Of a DNA stretch of 64,000 nt, positions 55,268 to 63,090 are shown piece by piece; within the stretch, counting starts at the first letter, position 1, and the number at the start of each line of letters is the position of its first letter. The notes under the pieces are model-generated. The model did not search any database. It was given only the letters and a program-made list of their open reading frames with translations, and was not told where the DNA came from. The DNA lies in NCBI RefSeq assembly GCF_000156575.1, contig NZ_GG666055.1, positions 1 to 64,000 on the forward strand, read 5' to 3'. The position numbers were made by a program, and so were the translations under genes. This DNA is from Anaerococcus lactolyticus ATCC 51172. GTDB taxonomy: Bacteria; Bacillota; Clostridia; Tissierellales; Peptoniphilaceae.

Positions 55268-56200
55268 CTAAGCTATCCCTTCTTTACTTGATTGGAAACC
55301 TAGAAAACTCAACTTTGTTTCAGATACTATTATAGCTATAAAGATTAGGGCAAAGCCTATGAGCTTATTTGTTGTTAATGACTCAATTCCCATAAATACT
55401 GGAATTATGATGCCAAAAATAGATTCGGTAGCCAGGATTATGGCGGCTGAAGATGCTGATGCATATTTTTGTCCGATATTTTGTAGGAGGAGGGCAACAG
55501 TTGTGCACATTATAGCAAGGTAGCCTACTCCAAAAATGGCTTTTTTACTTAAAACCATGGCAGAATTATCTTCAAATACAAGGGTCACTATGATTGATAA
55601 GATTGCTGCCATTGTGAATTGTAAGATGGTCATAAGGATTGGGTCCTTGCCCTCAGATAATTTTGTGACTGCTACTATGTGGGCCGCGAACAAAAGTCCT
55701 GCTAATAGGGCAAGTCCATCACCAATTATGGCTTCTCTTCCTTGGTCAAAAACCGAACCTCCCTTTCCACCTGCCATGGATACAAAGTATATGCCTGCAA
55801 TTGTAAAGACTGCTGCAATGATATTAAACCTATCAGGTTTTTTACTAAGGGCAAACCATGCCAAAAATGGTACGATTACGCAATAAGATGCAGATAAAAA
55901 TGCAGACCTTCCTGGGTCTGTATATCCTACACCAATTGTTTGGATAGAGTACGCCATAAACAAAAACACTCCTATTAATAAACCATTTTTGATGTCGTGT
56001 TTGGTCATAGCCTTTAGTTTTTTCCAAAATATTATTGATAAAATTATAGCTGATACAGTAAATCTTATAGCAAGGATCATGTTAGGTCTAAAGGTGTCGG
56101 ATGCTAATTTAACTACCGTTAAAGAAGAGCCCCAAAGAATCGCTACTATTAATAACATTATCTTGCCTAAGAAACCATTGTTTATATTTTTCTTTTCCAT
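55268..56200 (-). CDS. EamA/DMT family transporter
   Basis: A 310-residue membrane protein with ten predicted helices and two EamA repeats (LLIVAILWGSSLTVVKLASD at the start; a second repeat from about residue 160, ALLAGLLFAAHIVAV). It is a different branch from the EamA gene at 6903. Substrate unknown. Monocistronic between terminators. Confidence 0.9.
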   Translation of the reverse strand: MEKKNINNGFLGKIMLLIVAILWGSSLTVVKLASDTFRPNMILAIRFTVSAIILSIIFWKKLKAMTKHDIKNGLLIGVFLFMAYSIQTIGVGYTDPGRSAFLSASYCVIVPFLAWFALSKKPDRFNIIAAVFTIAGIYFVSMAGGKGGSVFDQGREAIIGDGLALLAGLLFAAHIVAVTKLSEGKDPILMTILQFTMAAILSIIVTLVFEDNSAMVLSKKAIFGVGYLAIMCTTVALLLQNIGQKYASASSAAIILATESIFGIIIPVFMGIESLTTNKLIGFALIFIAIIVSETKLSFLGFQSSKEGIA

Positions 56201-56335
56201 AACTTATTAATTCATAATCCTCCTTATCTTATTTTTGGTTTCTACACACCCTAACATTATACTTGTGCCTTATTTTCTTAGCTATTTTATTAAAAATTTT
56301 TATATAAAAAATTTATTAATCATAAAATTACCCAC

Positions 56336-56366
56336 AAAAAAACTAGGTCAATCTGACCTAGTTTTT
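56336..56366. terminator. Bidirectional intrinsic terminator
   Basis: AAAAACTAGGTCA ATC TGACCTAGTTTTT. It lies just after the stop of the amidase gene on the minus strand. Confidence 0.9.
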
Positions 56367-56372
56367 GTTTTA

Positions 56373-58253
56373 TTATTTTTTATCAACGAATCGCCTATCA
56401 GACTTACCACCTACTAGCCTAAAGTATTTTACAGGTCTGCCTGACTTATCTCCCATGTTTCCTATCCTTGGAGTGATTGAAACTCCATTACCTGAATAGT
56501 TCATGTGGATAATTGTATCTTCGTTTTTATTTAAGATAAAGCCTGTGTGGCCGCCCTCACCTAAGGACTTGCCTGGAACACCTGCTACGAATATATCGCC
56601 ATAGTCTATCTCATCTGGGCCTATTTCGTACATTACCTCTCCCTTATCTCCCATAGAAAATAAGGTTTCGGTATTGCCTACATAGGCATCTGATTTTAAG
56701 AATCCACCATAGATTAAGGATCTGAACACTGCTGATGAACAGTCTGCTGATTTTTCTGTAACTCTTCCACGACCCATATTGTAAGTCATGCGTTTGTTTT
56801 TAGCATCAAACATCCATTGCATTACGCAGTCGATGTCCTTATCGCCTACTACAGTATAGCCTGCAATCCTTGCAATGCCCTTTTCATCTGTCTTGTATAT
56901 GATTCCATTTTGAGTATAGGTAGAATTTAAAAGTAAACCACCATTGTCAAAACAATATAGGTTGCCATTAATTTCCCAAAGGCCCTTTTGGATATAGCCT
57001 GATTCATTTGTGTGGAAGGTCTTACCTTCAAAAGTTACCCACGAATCCTTAATAATTTGAGATATACCCTTTTCATCTGTGATATAATATTGACCATTAG
57101 TTATGGAAGGTCTACCAGCAATCATTGCTCCAGTATTATAGTTAAATACATAGGTATTTCCGTTAACTTCAACTGCACCCTTAGCGACAGTGCCGTCTTC
57201 CTTAACCCAGTAAGTTTGGCCATCAAGAGCAAACCACTTGCTTTTTGGATTTGTAACTATACCTGAGGCATTAACTTCATAATACTTGTTTGAAACAATC
57301 ATTTTTTTGTTGGTTTGAAGTTTGCCGTCATTATCAAACATGAAGTCATTGTTACCAATCCTAGTTACACCCCTGGCTACCTTGCCATTACCGAGTACCC
57401 TATAGATATCATTATTAACATTGACCCACTTATTAGCAACAGTCTTCATCCTACCAGTCTTGTCTACTTCATAGTAAGAATCTTTGGTAAGAACTTTTTT
57501 GTTTCTCTCAAGAATACCATCTTGTGAAAAACAGAACTTAAACTTACCAATTTGGTTAATACCCTTAAGGATATTTCCATTTTTATTGTTGTAATAAATG
57601 TCTTTGCCAATATTTAGCCACTTATTCCTAGGATTTGTAATAGTACCAAATTTATCAGCCCTATATATCCTACCATTGACCTTAACATTAGCATTTCTAA
57701 CTAATTTATTGTTTATATAATAGTTAATCCTATTATTCTTTTTAACAAAATAACCACCAGCAGAACCTGTGTAGTAATTTTCTTCTTCAATCTCGCTTTG
57801 TTCGCTATGAAGGTCTTTAACCTCGCTAGAAAGAGACTTTTCTTCTTTTAAAGCCTCATCAAGATCCCTATTGTCATAGTAAATAATACCTGGAATTCTC
57901 TTCTCAGCAGGAGTCCCAGTTTCTACTGTTGGAATGGCCTTAGGATCAACTTGTCCATCCTTAGACTTATCCTTAGCTTCATCAAGAGCCTTAGTCGCAT
58001 CCTTATCAGTTTTTTCAAGACTTGAAAAAGTAGAATCAGCGCTAGGTTTAACTTCATTAAAATCTAAGTTATTATAAGACTTACTTTCTATTTCTTGAGT
58101 TTTATCAACAAGTCCTTCATTATCCTCGCTAATCTTATCCACACTCTCTTTGACAAATACATCTTCATTAGCATAGGCATTATCAGCTAGGTTAATAGCG
58201 GAAGTTATAAATAATGTCGAGGCGAGCAGGACAGTTTTATTAATTTTTTTCAT
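56373..58253 (-). CDS. Secreted cell-wall-binding repeat protein with C-terminal phage-type amidase
   Basis: A 626-residue secreted protein. A signal peptide (cut near ADNAYA, residue 28) is followed by an acidic, helical region to about 160, with repeats of the cell-wall-binding/choline-binding-like type (YYxVDxxGxMKTVxNKWxxVNxxIY pattern) at about 165-465. The C-terminal about 155 residues resemble Amidase_5/NlpC-P60 lysins: catalytic Cys in EKSADCSSAVFRSL and His in GEGGHTGFILNK. No holin or other phage genes are nearby, so it is probably a chromosomal autolysin or an adapted lysin. Alternatively, it serves as a surface-bound wall hydrolase used against competitors. Confidence 0.88.
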   Translation of the reverse strand: MKKINKTVLLASTLFITSAINLADNAYANEDVFVKESVDKISEDNEGLVDKTQEIESKSYNNLDFNEVKPSADSTFSSLEKTDKDATKALDEAKDKSKDGQVDPKAIPTVETGTPAEKRIPGIIYYDNRDLDEALKEEKSLSSEVKDLHSEQSEIEEENYYTGSAGGYFVKKNNRINYYINNKLVRNANVKVNGRIYRADKFGTITNPRNKWLNIGKDIYYNNKNGNILKGINQIGKFKFCFSQDGILERNKKVLTKDSYYEVDKTGRMKTVANKWVNVNNDIYRVLGNGKVARGVTRIGNNDFMFDNDGKLQTNKKMIVSNKYYEVNASGIVTNPKSKWFALDGQTYWVKEDGTVAKGAVEVNGNTYVFNYNTGAMIAGRPSITNGQYYITDEKGISQIIKDSWVTFEGKTFHTNESGYIQKGLWEINGNLYCFDNGGLLLNSTYTQNGIIYKTDEKGIARIAGYTVVGDKDIDCVMQWMFDAKNKRMTYNMGRGRVTEKSADCSSAVFRSLIYGGFLKSDAYVGNTETLFSMGDKGEVMYEIGPDEIDYGDIFVAGVPGKSLGEGGHTGFILNKNEDTIIHMNYSGNGVSITPRIGNMGDKSGRPVKYFRLVGGKSDRRFVDKK

Positions 58254-58490
58254 TGTCTTTTCCCTCTCTTATATTACAATTTAATTACAGGCATTCGTTC
58301 TCTATTCTAAAATCTACCCCTATTATATAATATTTTCTAAGAAATTGCAACAAAAAGGTTACAAATTTGTAAAGATTTTATATTGCCTAGAAAAAATCCT
58401 ACATCTTTTTGATAGCTTTATAAAATTCATTAAAATGGTATCATTATATATATCAATTTATATAATTACGGAATTAAAAAGGATGGAAAT

Positions 58491-59432
58491 ATGAATAGAA
58501 AAACAATAATCCTAGCCCTCGCCCTAGGCTTTGTAATAACAGGTTGCAAAGGAAGCGACCTACCAGAATCCAAAGTTTCTGAAGAAACCATAGCCAAGGC
58601 CCTAGACGGCAAGGTTGACTTAGAAAAAGAAAAAGAGCAAGAAGAAAAGGAAAAAGAAGCACCTAAAGATGAGAAGGCAAACGAAAGTAATTTTGAAATT
58701 ACAGGCAAAAACCTTAAAAAACTCATGGTAAACATAGGAGAATTTGACCCATCACTTGCTAGAAAACTAGATGACGATGAACTAATAGACCTTTACAAAA
58801 AATGTGAAGAAATGAGCGAAAGAACTGGATATTGGGACGTAAAAGACTTCTTCTTCCAAGAACTCGCAGGCCAATACCCAGACAAGTCACTTAAATTCCC
58901 ACTAAAATCAATCGAAACAAAATACTACTGGAAAAAAAGCACAGATGATTCTATAGGTGATAAATTCAAATGGGAAAGAAACCTCATGGTAGAAAATGGT
59001 GCAGACTACAACCAAATTTGGTCATTCACAGACAAAGAAGTAGAAAAAGCCTTCCACGAAGCCTATGACAAAGACCCACTAGCCTACTACGACGACTACG
59101 TAAAAATGGCCCAAGAAATCCTAACAGGATCTACAGATGAAAATGAAAATAAAGACGAAGAAACAGGTGCAGCAAATCCAGAAGACTACAAAGACCTAAT
59201 CAAATTCGGTTCAAACGAAAGAGACTACGAGGCCCTTAAGGAAGCCATGGTAAACCACTATGAATTCAAAAAAGAAGTCGTAGATAAAATTCCAAACAAA
59301 GATATAGACCTAGCCTACACTAGAGCCCAAAAACGCCTAGAACAAACAGGCTTCGGCGACATCGGTCTCCTCTTTGATGAACTAGGCAAACTCTACCCAG
59401 GATCCTCAACCCTTTATACAGGAAAAAACTAA
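58491..59432 (+). CDS. Lipoprotein of unknown function with two similar halves
   Basis: A 313-residue predicted lipoprotein (lipobox GFVITGC, then a Glu/Lys linker). The mature part seems to contain two related segments: one from residue 70 (LKKLMVNIGEFDPSLARKLDDDELIDLYKK, in parts, ending ELAGQYPDKS) and one from residue 228 (YEALKEAMVNHYEFKKEVVDKIPNKDIDLAYTRAQ, ending ELGKLYPGSS). I recognise no family. AAAGGATGG precedes the ATG. It is divergent from the amidase gene. Confidence 0.8.
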   Translation: MNRKTIILALALGFVITGCKGSDLPESKVSEETIAKALDGKVDLEKEKEQEEKEKEAPKDEKANESNFEITGKNLKKLMVNIGEFDPSLARKLDDDELIDLYKKCEEMSERTGYWDVKDFFFQELAGQYPDKSLKFPLKSIETKYYWKKSTDDSIGDKFKWERNLMVENGADYNQIWSFTDKEVEKAFHEAYDKDPLAYYDDYVKMAQEILTGSTDENENKDEETGAANPEDYKDLIKFGSNERDYEALKEAMVNHYEFKKEVVDKIPNKDIDLAYTRAQKRLEQTGFGDIGLLFDELGKLYPGSSTLYTGKN

Positions 59433-59441
59433 AATAAGCAC

Positions 59442-59468
59442 AAAAAGACGGGAATTTCCCGTCTTTTT
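59442..59468 (+). terminator. Intrinsic terminator
   Basis: AAAAAGACGGGAA / TTCCCGTCTTTTT, ten bases after the lipoprotein stop. Confidence 0.9.
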
Positions 59469-59549
59469 CGCATCTAGATCTATTAATAATCTTTTTTCTA
59501 AATTATAAAGATTTGCAAACAATAACTTTGCCTAGATTTCCTATAATTT

Positions 59550-61073
59550 TTATTTTATTTTTCTAAGACCATTATAATCAAGCTTGTAGACCTGGTCAAA
59601 AACTTGATCTATAAAATCCCTATCGTGGGAAACAGCAATTATCGCTCCTTTATAGGCTTTGAGACTTTCTATAATCTCTGGTTGGGAAAGGGGAGATAGG
59701 TTTCTGGTCGGTTCGTCGAGGATTAAGACTTCAGCCCCTTCCACATTCATTTTTGCAAAAAACACTTTGGCTTTTTGACCGCCTGATAAGCTTTTAAGGC
59801 TTCTTTCCATTTCTTCCCTTGAAAAATTTAAGCTGCCAAGAAGATTTGAAACCCTTATTTTTTCTTCCTTACTATCTTGCTTTACAAGGTAGGAAATAGG
59901 AGTTTCCTTATCTTCTAAATATTCAAAATAATCTTGGGGCATATATCCTATTTTCAAATCAGAATTTTTTAAGCTTTTATAAATCTTTTTTAAAAGACTA
60001 GTCTTACCCGCACCATTTTTACCTACTATACAAATTTTTTGAGGTCCTCTAACTTGTATCTCAATATTTTTAGAAAGATTTTTTCCTCCAACCCTTAGCT
60101 CATTCATTTTAAAATCTAAAACTACTTTGGCTCTTGGAATCTCGATATTATCATCAAAAAATATTCCAATCGCATCCTCAAAATCAGGTCTTGGAGTGAG
60201 CTTTTCCTTTTCCTTTTGAAGTCTTTTTTCCAAAGATTTTACAGAAGCCATCTTATCCTTTAGATTTTTGCCCTCAGCATCATTTTTTGTCGTATTTATG
60301 GCGTATTTTACAGAATTGTAGACCCTTCTGTACCTTTCTTCCTTCTTATCAAATTCTTCTCTTTCTTTGCTTGCCCTTGCATTTTGTATCCTTATCTGAT
60401 TTTCCCTTTCTTTTATATATGACTCATAGCCACCGTTAAATACAGTATGTCTTGGGACTTGGCGCCTGTGAACTTGCTCCAGGTGAACAAGCCTATTTGC
60501 CACTTCCCTCAAGAGAGCTGGGTCATGGGAAACAAAAATCAAAGAGATTTCCATTTTTTTCATAAGATCGGTAATAATTTTAACCGATTCATAATCCAAG
60601 TCATTGGTCGGTTCATCAAATAAAAATAAAGTCGGATCTTTTAAAAGTTCAAACAAAAGAAGGATTTTAACTCTTTCCCCGCCTGACAAATCCGATAATT
60701 TTATGTCTCCAAAAATCAAATCTTCATCCAGACCAAAATCATCCAAATACTTGTAAAATTTATTATAATCTATAAGGCTTGGGTCAAGGACTTGGTCCAT
60801 GTAGTCGTGAACTGTCATTGCCAAGAATTTTTCATCAAGGCTTTGGGGAAGATAGGCTATAATCTCGCCTTTTTTGTGGATTTCTCCCCTTATTTGAGCA
60901 TAAGTTTCAACTTCTCCCCTATCAACTATAGTCTTTAAAAGAATCGACTTGCCATTACCCTCTTCACCAATAAGACCTACCTTATCGCCTGGATTTAAGG
61001 CTAGGTTGAAATTTTCCAATAATTTCCTATCATCTTTAATCAAAGTTATGTCTAAGTTTTTTATCTGTAACAT
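59550..61073 (-). CDS. ABC-F family ATPase (possible ribosome-protection protein)
   Basis: A 507-residue soluble protein with two ABC domains and no membrane segments: Walker A GEEGNGKSI and GKNGAGKTS, signatures LSGGERVKILL and LSGGQKAKVFF, Walker B LFLFDEPTNDLDYES and VLILDEPTRNLSPLS, separated by a long charged linker (about residues 210-300). ABC-F proteins act on the ribosome, either as translation factors or as antibiotic protection factors. The ATG at 61073 follows AGGAGG; an upstream in-frame ATG at 61136 lacks one. The attenuator-like leader upstream favours an inducible resistance role, which is inference. Confidence 0.92.
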   Translation of the reverse strand: MLQIKNLDITLIKDDRKLLENFNLALNPGDKVGLIGEEGNGKSILLKTIVDRGEVETYAQIRGEIHKKGEIIAYLPQSLDEKFLAMTVHDYMDQVLDPSLIDYNKFYKYLDDFGLDEDLIFGDIKLSDLSGGERVKILLLFELLKDPTLFLFDEPTNDLDYESVKIITDLMKKMEISLIFVSHDPALLREVANRLVHLEQVHRRQVPRHTVFNGGYESYIKERENQIRIQNARASKEREEFDKKEERYRRVYNSVKYAINTTKNDAEGKNLKDKMASVKSLEKRLQKEKEKLTPRPDFEDAIGIFFDDNIEIPRAKVVLDFKMNELRVGGKNLSKNIEIQVRGPQKICIVGKNGAGKTSLLKKIYKSLKNSDLKIGYMPQDYFEYLEDKETPISYLVKQDSKEEKIRVSNLLGSLNFSREEMERSLKSLSGGQKAKVFFAKMNVEGAEVLILDEPTRNLSPLSQPEIIESLKAYKGAIIAVSHDRDFIDQVFDQVYKLDYNGLRKIK

Positions 61074-61111
61074 ATATCCTCCTAGGACGATATGCCACAT
61101 ATGAATAATAT

Positions 61112-61234
61112 TTACCACAAAAAAAGTCCGTCCCAAGTGAACAGACCTATCCCAAAAAGAATAATCTTATCCACAATATGGCATACCAAAACACACCAAG
61201 GCAAAGCCTCAGCAAAATCAGTATCTCTTTCCAT
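61112..61234 (-). other. Candidate leader peptide of the ABC-F gene
   Basis: A 40-codon frame starting MERDTDFAEALPWCVLVC and ending in a hydrophobic stretch FTWDGLFLW, finishing just past a terminator hairpin. No good ribosome binding site directly precedes its ATG; an AAGGAG further upstream (61264-61269) could instead serve a three-codon frame (ATG ATT TTA TAA, 61251-61240). Either could couple ribosome stalling to termination. The coding status is uncertain. Confidence 0.35.
61119..61146 (-). terminator. Attenuator-like terminator in the ABC-F leader
   Basis: Minus strand GTCTGTTC ACTTG GGACGGAC followed by T7, about 45 bases upstream of the ABC-F start codon. An outer stem GGTATGCCATAT / ATGTGGCATATC encloses it and ends near the ribosome binding site. 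Confidence 0.75.
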
Positions 61235-61474
61235 ATTGCTTATAAAATCATTTCTATACAATTCTCCTTATTCGTTTATAACTTTACTATACTACTTTTA
61301 TAATTTTTTCAAATCTCAGATTTAAAAGATTCTAACTGACAAGTTTTGATAAAAATATAAATTTTTTTGATAAGGATTATTATAAATTCAAATACAAATT
61401 CCAATACTTGACTTTTTTCTTGGATGAATTACAATTTAGTTAGAAAGTATTACTTTCTAACTAAAGGGGGATTC

Positions 61475-61732
61475 ATGTTTGTTGAACTAAAAGCTAAATC
61501 ACAAGTTACCATCCCAAAAGATATTGTAAATTCTATGGGCTTAAAACAAGGAGACCAATTTGAAGCAATTGAAGATAATGGGAAAATTATCCTTGTTCCA
61601 GTTGCAATCTATCCAGAACACGTCATAAAAAATTTAAAAGCTCAAGTAAATGAAATTAAAGAATCTATAAAAAATGGTAAACAGCCAGTATTCGATTCAA
61701 TCGACTCTCTTTTTGAGGAATTAGATAAGTAA
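61475..61732 (+). CDS. AbrB/MazE-type antitoxin
   Basis: An 85-residue protein with an N-terminal swapped-hairpin DNA-binding domain (MFVELKAKSQVTIPKDIVNSMGL, KQGDQFEAIEDNGKIILVPV) and a helical tail that would bind a toxin. The ATG at 61475 follows AAAGGGGG; an earlier open frame start at 61424 is not supported. Its stop overlaps the start of a RelE-like toxin gene (TAATG), the usual layout of a type II toxin-antitoxin operon. Confidence 0.88.
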   Translation: MFVELKAKSQVTIPKDIVNSMGLKQGDQFEAIEDNGKIILVPVAIYPEHVIKNLKAQVNEIKESIKNGKQPVFDSIDSLFEELDK

Positions 61733-62033
61733 TGGCTTATAAAATCACTTATTCAAAAGCCTTTAAAAACATTATAAAAAATTATCTGAAATAGAAAAGA
61801 AACAAACTAAAAAGAAAATTAAATTTTTCGTCGAAAATCCTACCCATTCATCTTTAAGAACCAAGAAAATACAAGATATTGATGACATATGGGAATCTTC
61901 TATAAATATGGATATCCGAATTATTTGGTTTTACGAGAATGATGAATTAATATTTCTCTTAATACTTAAACTTAACATTCATATAATAGAGATATTTAAA
62001 GACAATGGTACGAATTATACTAAGCTATTCTAA
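61732..62033 (+). pseudogene. RelE/YafQ-like toxin gene with a one-base deletion
   Basis: Reads MAYKITYSKAFKNIIKN and then stops at codon 21. Restoring one A in the poly-A run near 61775-61780 continues as KKLSEIEKKQTKKKIKFFV, then ENPTHSSLRTKKIQ, SINMDIRIIWFYENDELIFL and HIIEIFKDNGTNYTKLF to a stop at 62031-62033. This is the length and pattern of a RelE/YafQ-family mRNA interferase. Loss of the toxin with an intact antitoxin is a common decay path; a sequencing error in the A run is the alternative. Confidence 0.82.
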
Positions 62034-62057
62034 AATCGTAAGTATAATCTCAAGTAT

Positions 62058-62103
62058 AAAAAATCCTCCTAATTAGTTTTAATTCTTCTTAATTAGGAGG
62101 TTT
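62058..62103. terminator. Bidirectional terminator
   Basis: AAATCCTCCTAATTAG / CTTAATTAGGAGGTTT stem between the toxin remnant and the converging isomerase gene. Confidence 0.85.
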
Positions 62104-62177
62104 CTGTACATATTTTTTACAGTCTATAGATACCCATTAGTATCAAATATATCATACACTTTCATTGTATTTAAAAT

Positions 62178-63089
62178 TTACATATAATTTCTCATATATC
62201 TATAGCTTATTTTTAAAGCATTAAGCCTATCTTCAAGGCTATTTTCAAAACTTCTATCTTCTATTTCGACTACAACAGGTCCATTGTAACCTATTTCTCT
62301 AGCTGATCTTATAAATTTTGACCAATCTACATCTCCATGTCCTGGTATTTTAGGAATTGTATAAAAATTTGGAGGGACAAGCCTTCCATATTCATTTAAT
62401 TTTTCTCTATCAATTTTCATATCTTTTATATGGAGGTGGTAGATTTTATCTTTAAATTTTTTGAAAAATTCTTCATATTCCATATCTTGAATAATATGGT
62501 GAGAAGGATCAAAGTTGATTCCTATTTTTTTATATTTGAGCTTTTCAAATATTAATCTAAAGTTATGTGGCGATGAACCAAGATTTTGACCACCCGGCCA
62601 TTCATCATAGGTAAAAAGCATCGGACAATTTTCTATACCTACGGCTATGTTTCTTTTTTCTGCGTGTGCAAGGATAGGATCCCATACAGAATTCAATTCA
62701 TTGATATTATCTTCCAAGTTTCTATCTGTCATTCTTCCTATAAATGTATTTACAAGACCGATTCCTAATTTATCTGCTGCATCTATAACTTTTAGCAAAT
62801 GATTATTATAAAATTCTCTTTTTTCTAGATCTTGATCCATGTTGTTTGGATAGTATCCTAGAGCTGATATGCTTACATTTTTTTCTTCACAATATTTTTT
62901 TATATAGGATATTTTGTCTTCTGTTAGGTTACAAACATCTATATGGGTTACTCCACCATATCTTCTTTCAGATTTTCCACTTGGCCAACAAGCTACTTCA
63001 ACTGTTTCGTAACCAACTTCAGCTGCAAAATCTATAACTTCTTCAAAGGATAAATCTGGTACTATTGAGCTTAAAAAACCTAATTTCAT
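62178..63089 (-). CDS. Sugar phosphate isomerase/epimerase (xylose isomerase-like TIM barrel)
   Basis: A 303-residue AP-endonuclease-2/xylose isomerase-like barrel. Metal and catalytic residues appear in VGIENCPM, INFDPSHHIIQ, YHLHIKDMKID, PGHGDVDWSKF and VVVEIEDRSFE. Such proteins isomerise or epimerise sugars, inositols or related compounds. It lies one base from an RbsC-type sugar permease gene, which suggests that it acts on the imported sugar. Confidence 0.9.
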   Translation of the reverse strand: MKLGFLSSIVPDLSFEEVIDFAAEVGYETVEVACWPSGKSERRYGGVTHIDVCNLTEDKISYIKKYCEEKNVSISALGYYPNNMDQDLEKREFYNNHLLKVIDAADKLGIGLVNTFIGRMTDRNLEDNINELNSVWDPILAHAEKRNIAVGIENCPMLFTYDEWPGGQNLGSSPHNFRLIFEKLKYKKIGINFDPSHHIIQDMEYEEFFKKFKDKIYHLHIKDMKIDREKLNEYGRLVPPNFYTIPKIPGHGDVDWSKFIRSAREIGYNGPVVVEIEDRSFENSLEDRLNALKISYRYMRNYM

Positions 63090-63090
63090 T

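Noticed and set aside
61092-61325. Plus-strand 77-codon frame opposite the ABC-F leader
   Set aside because: No ribosome binding site or family pattern; it overlaps the attenuator structure, which explains the sequence better.
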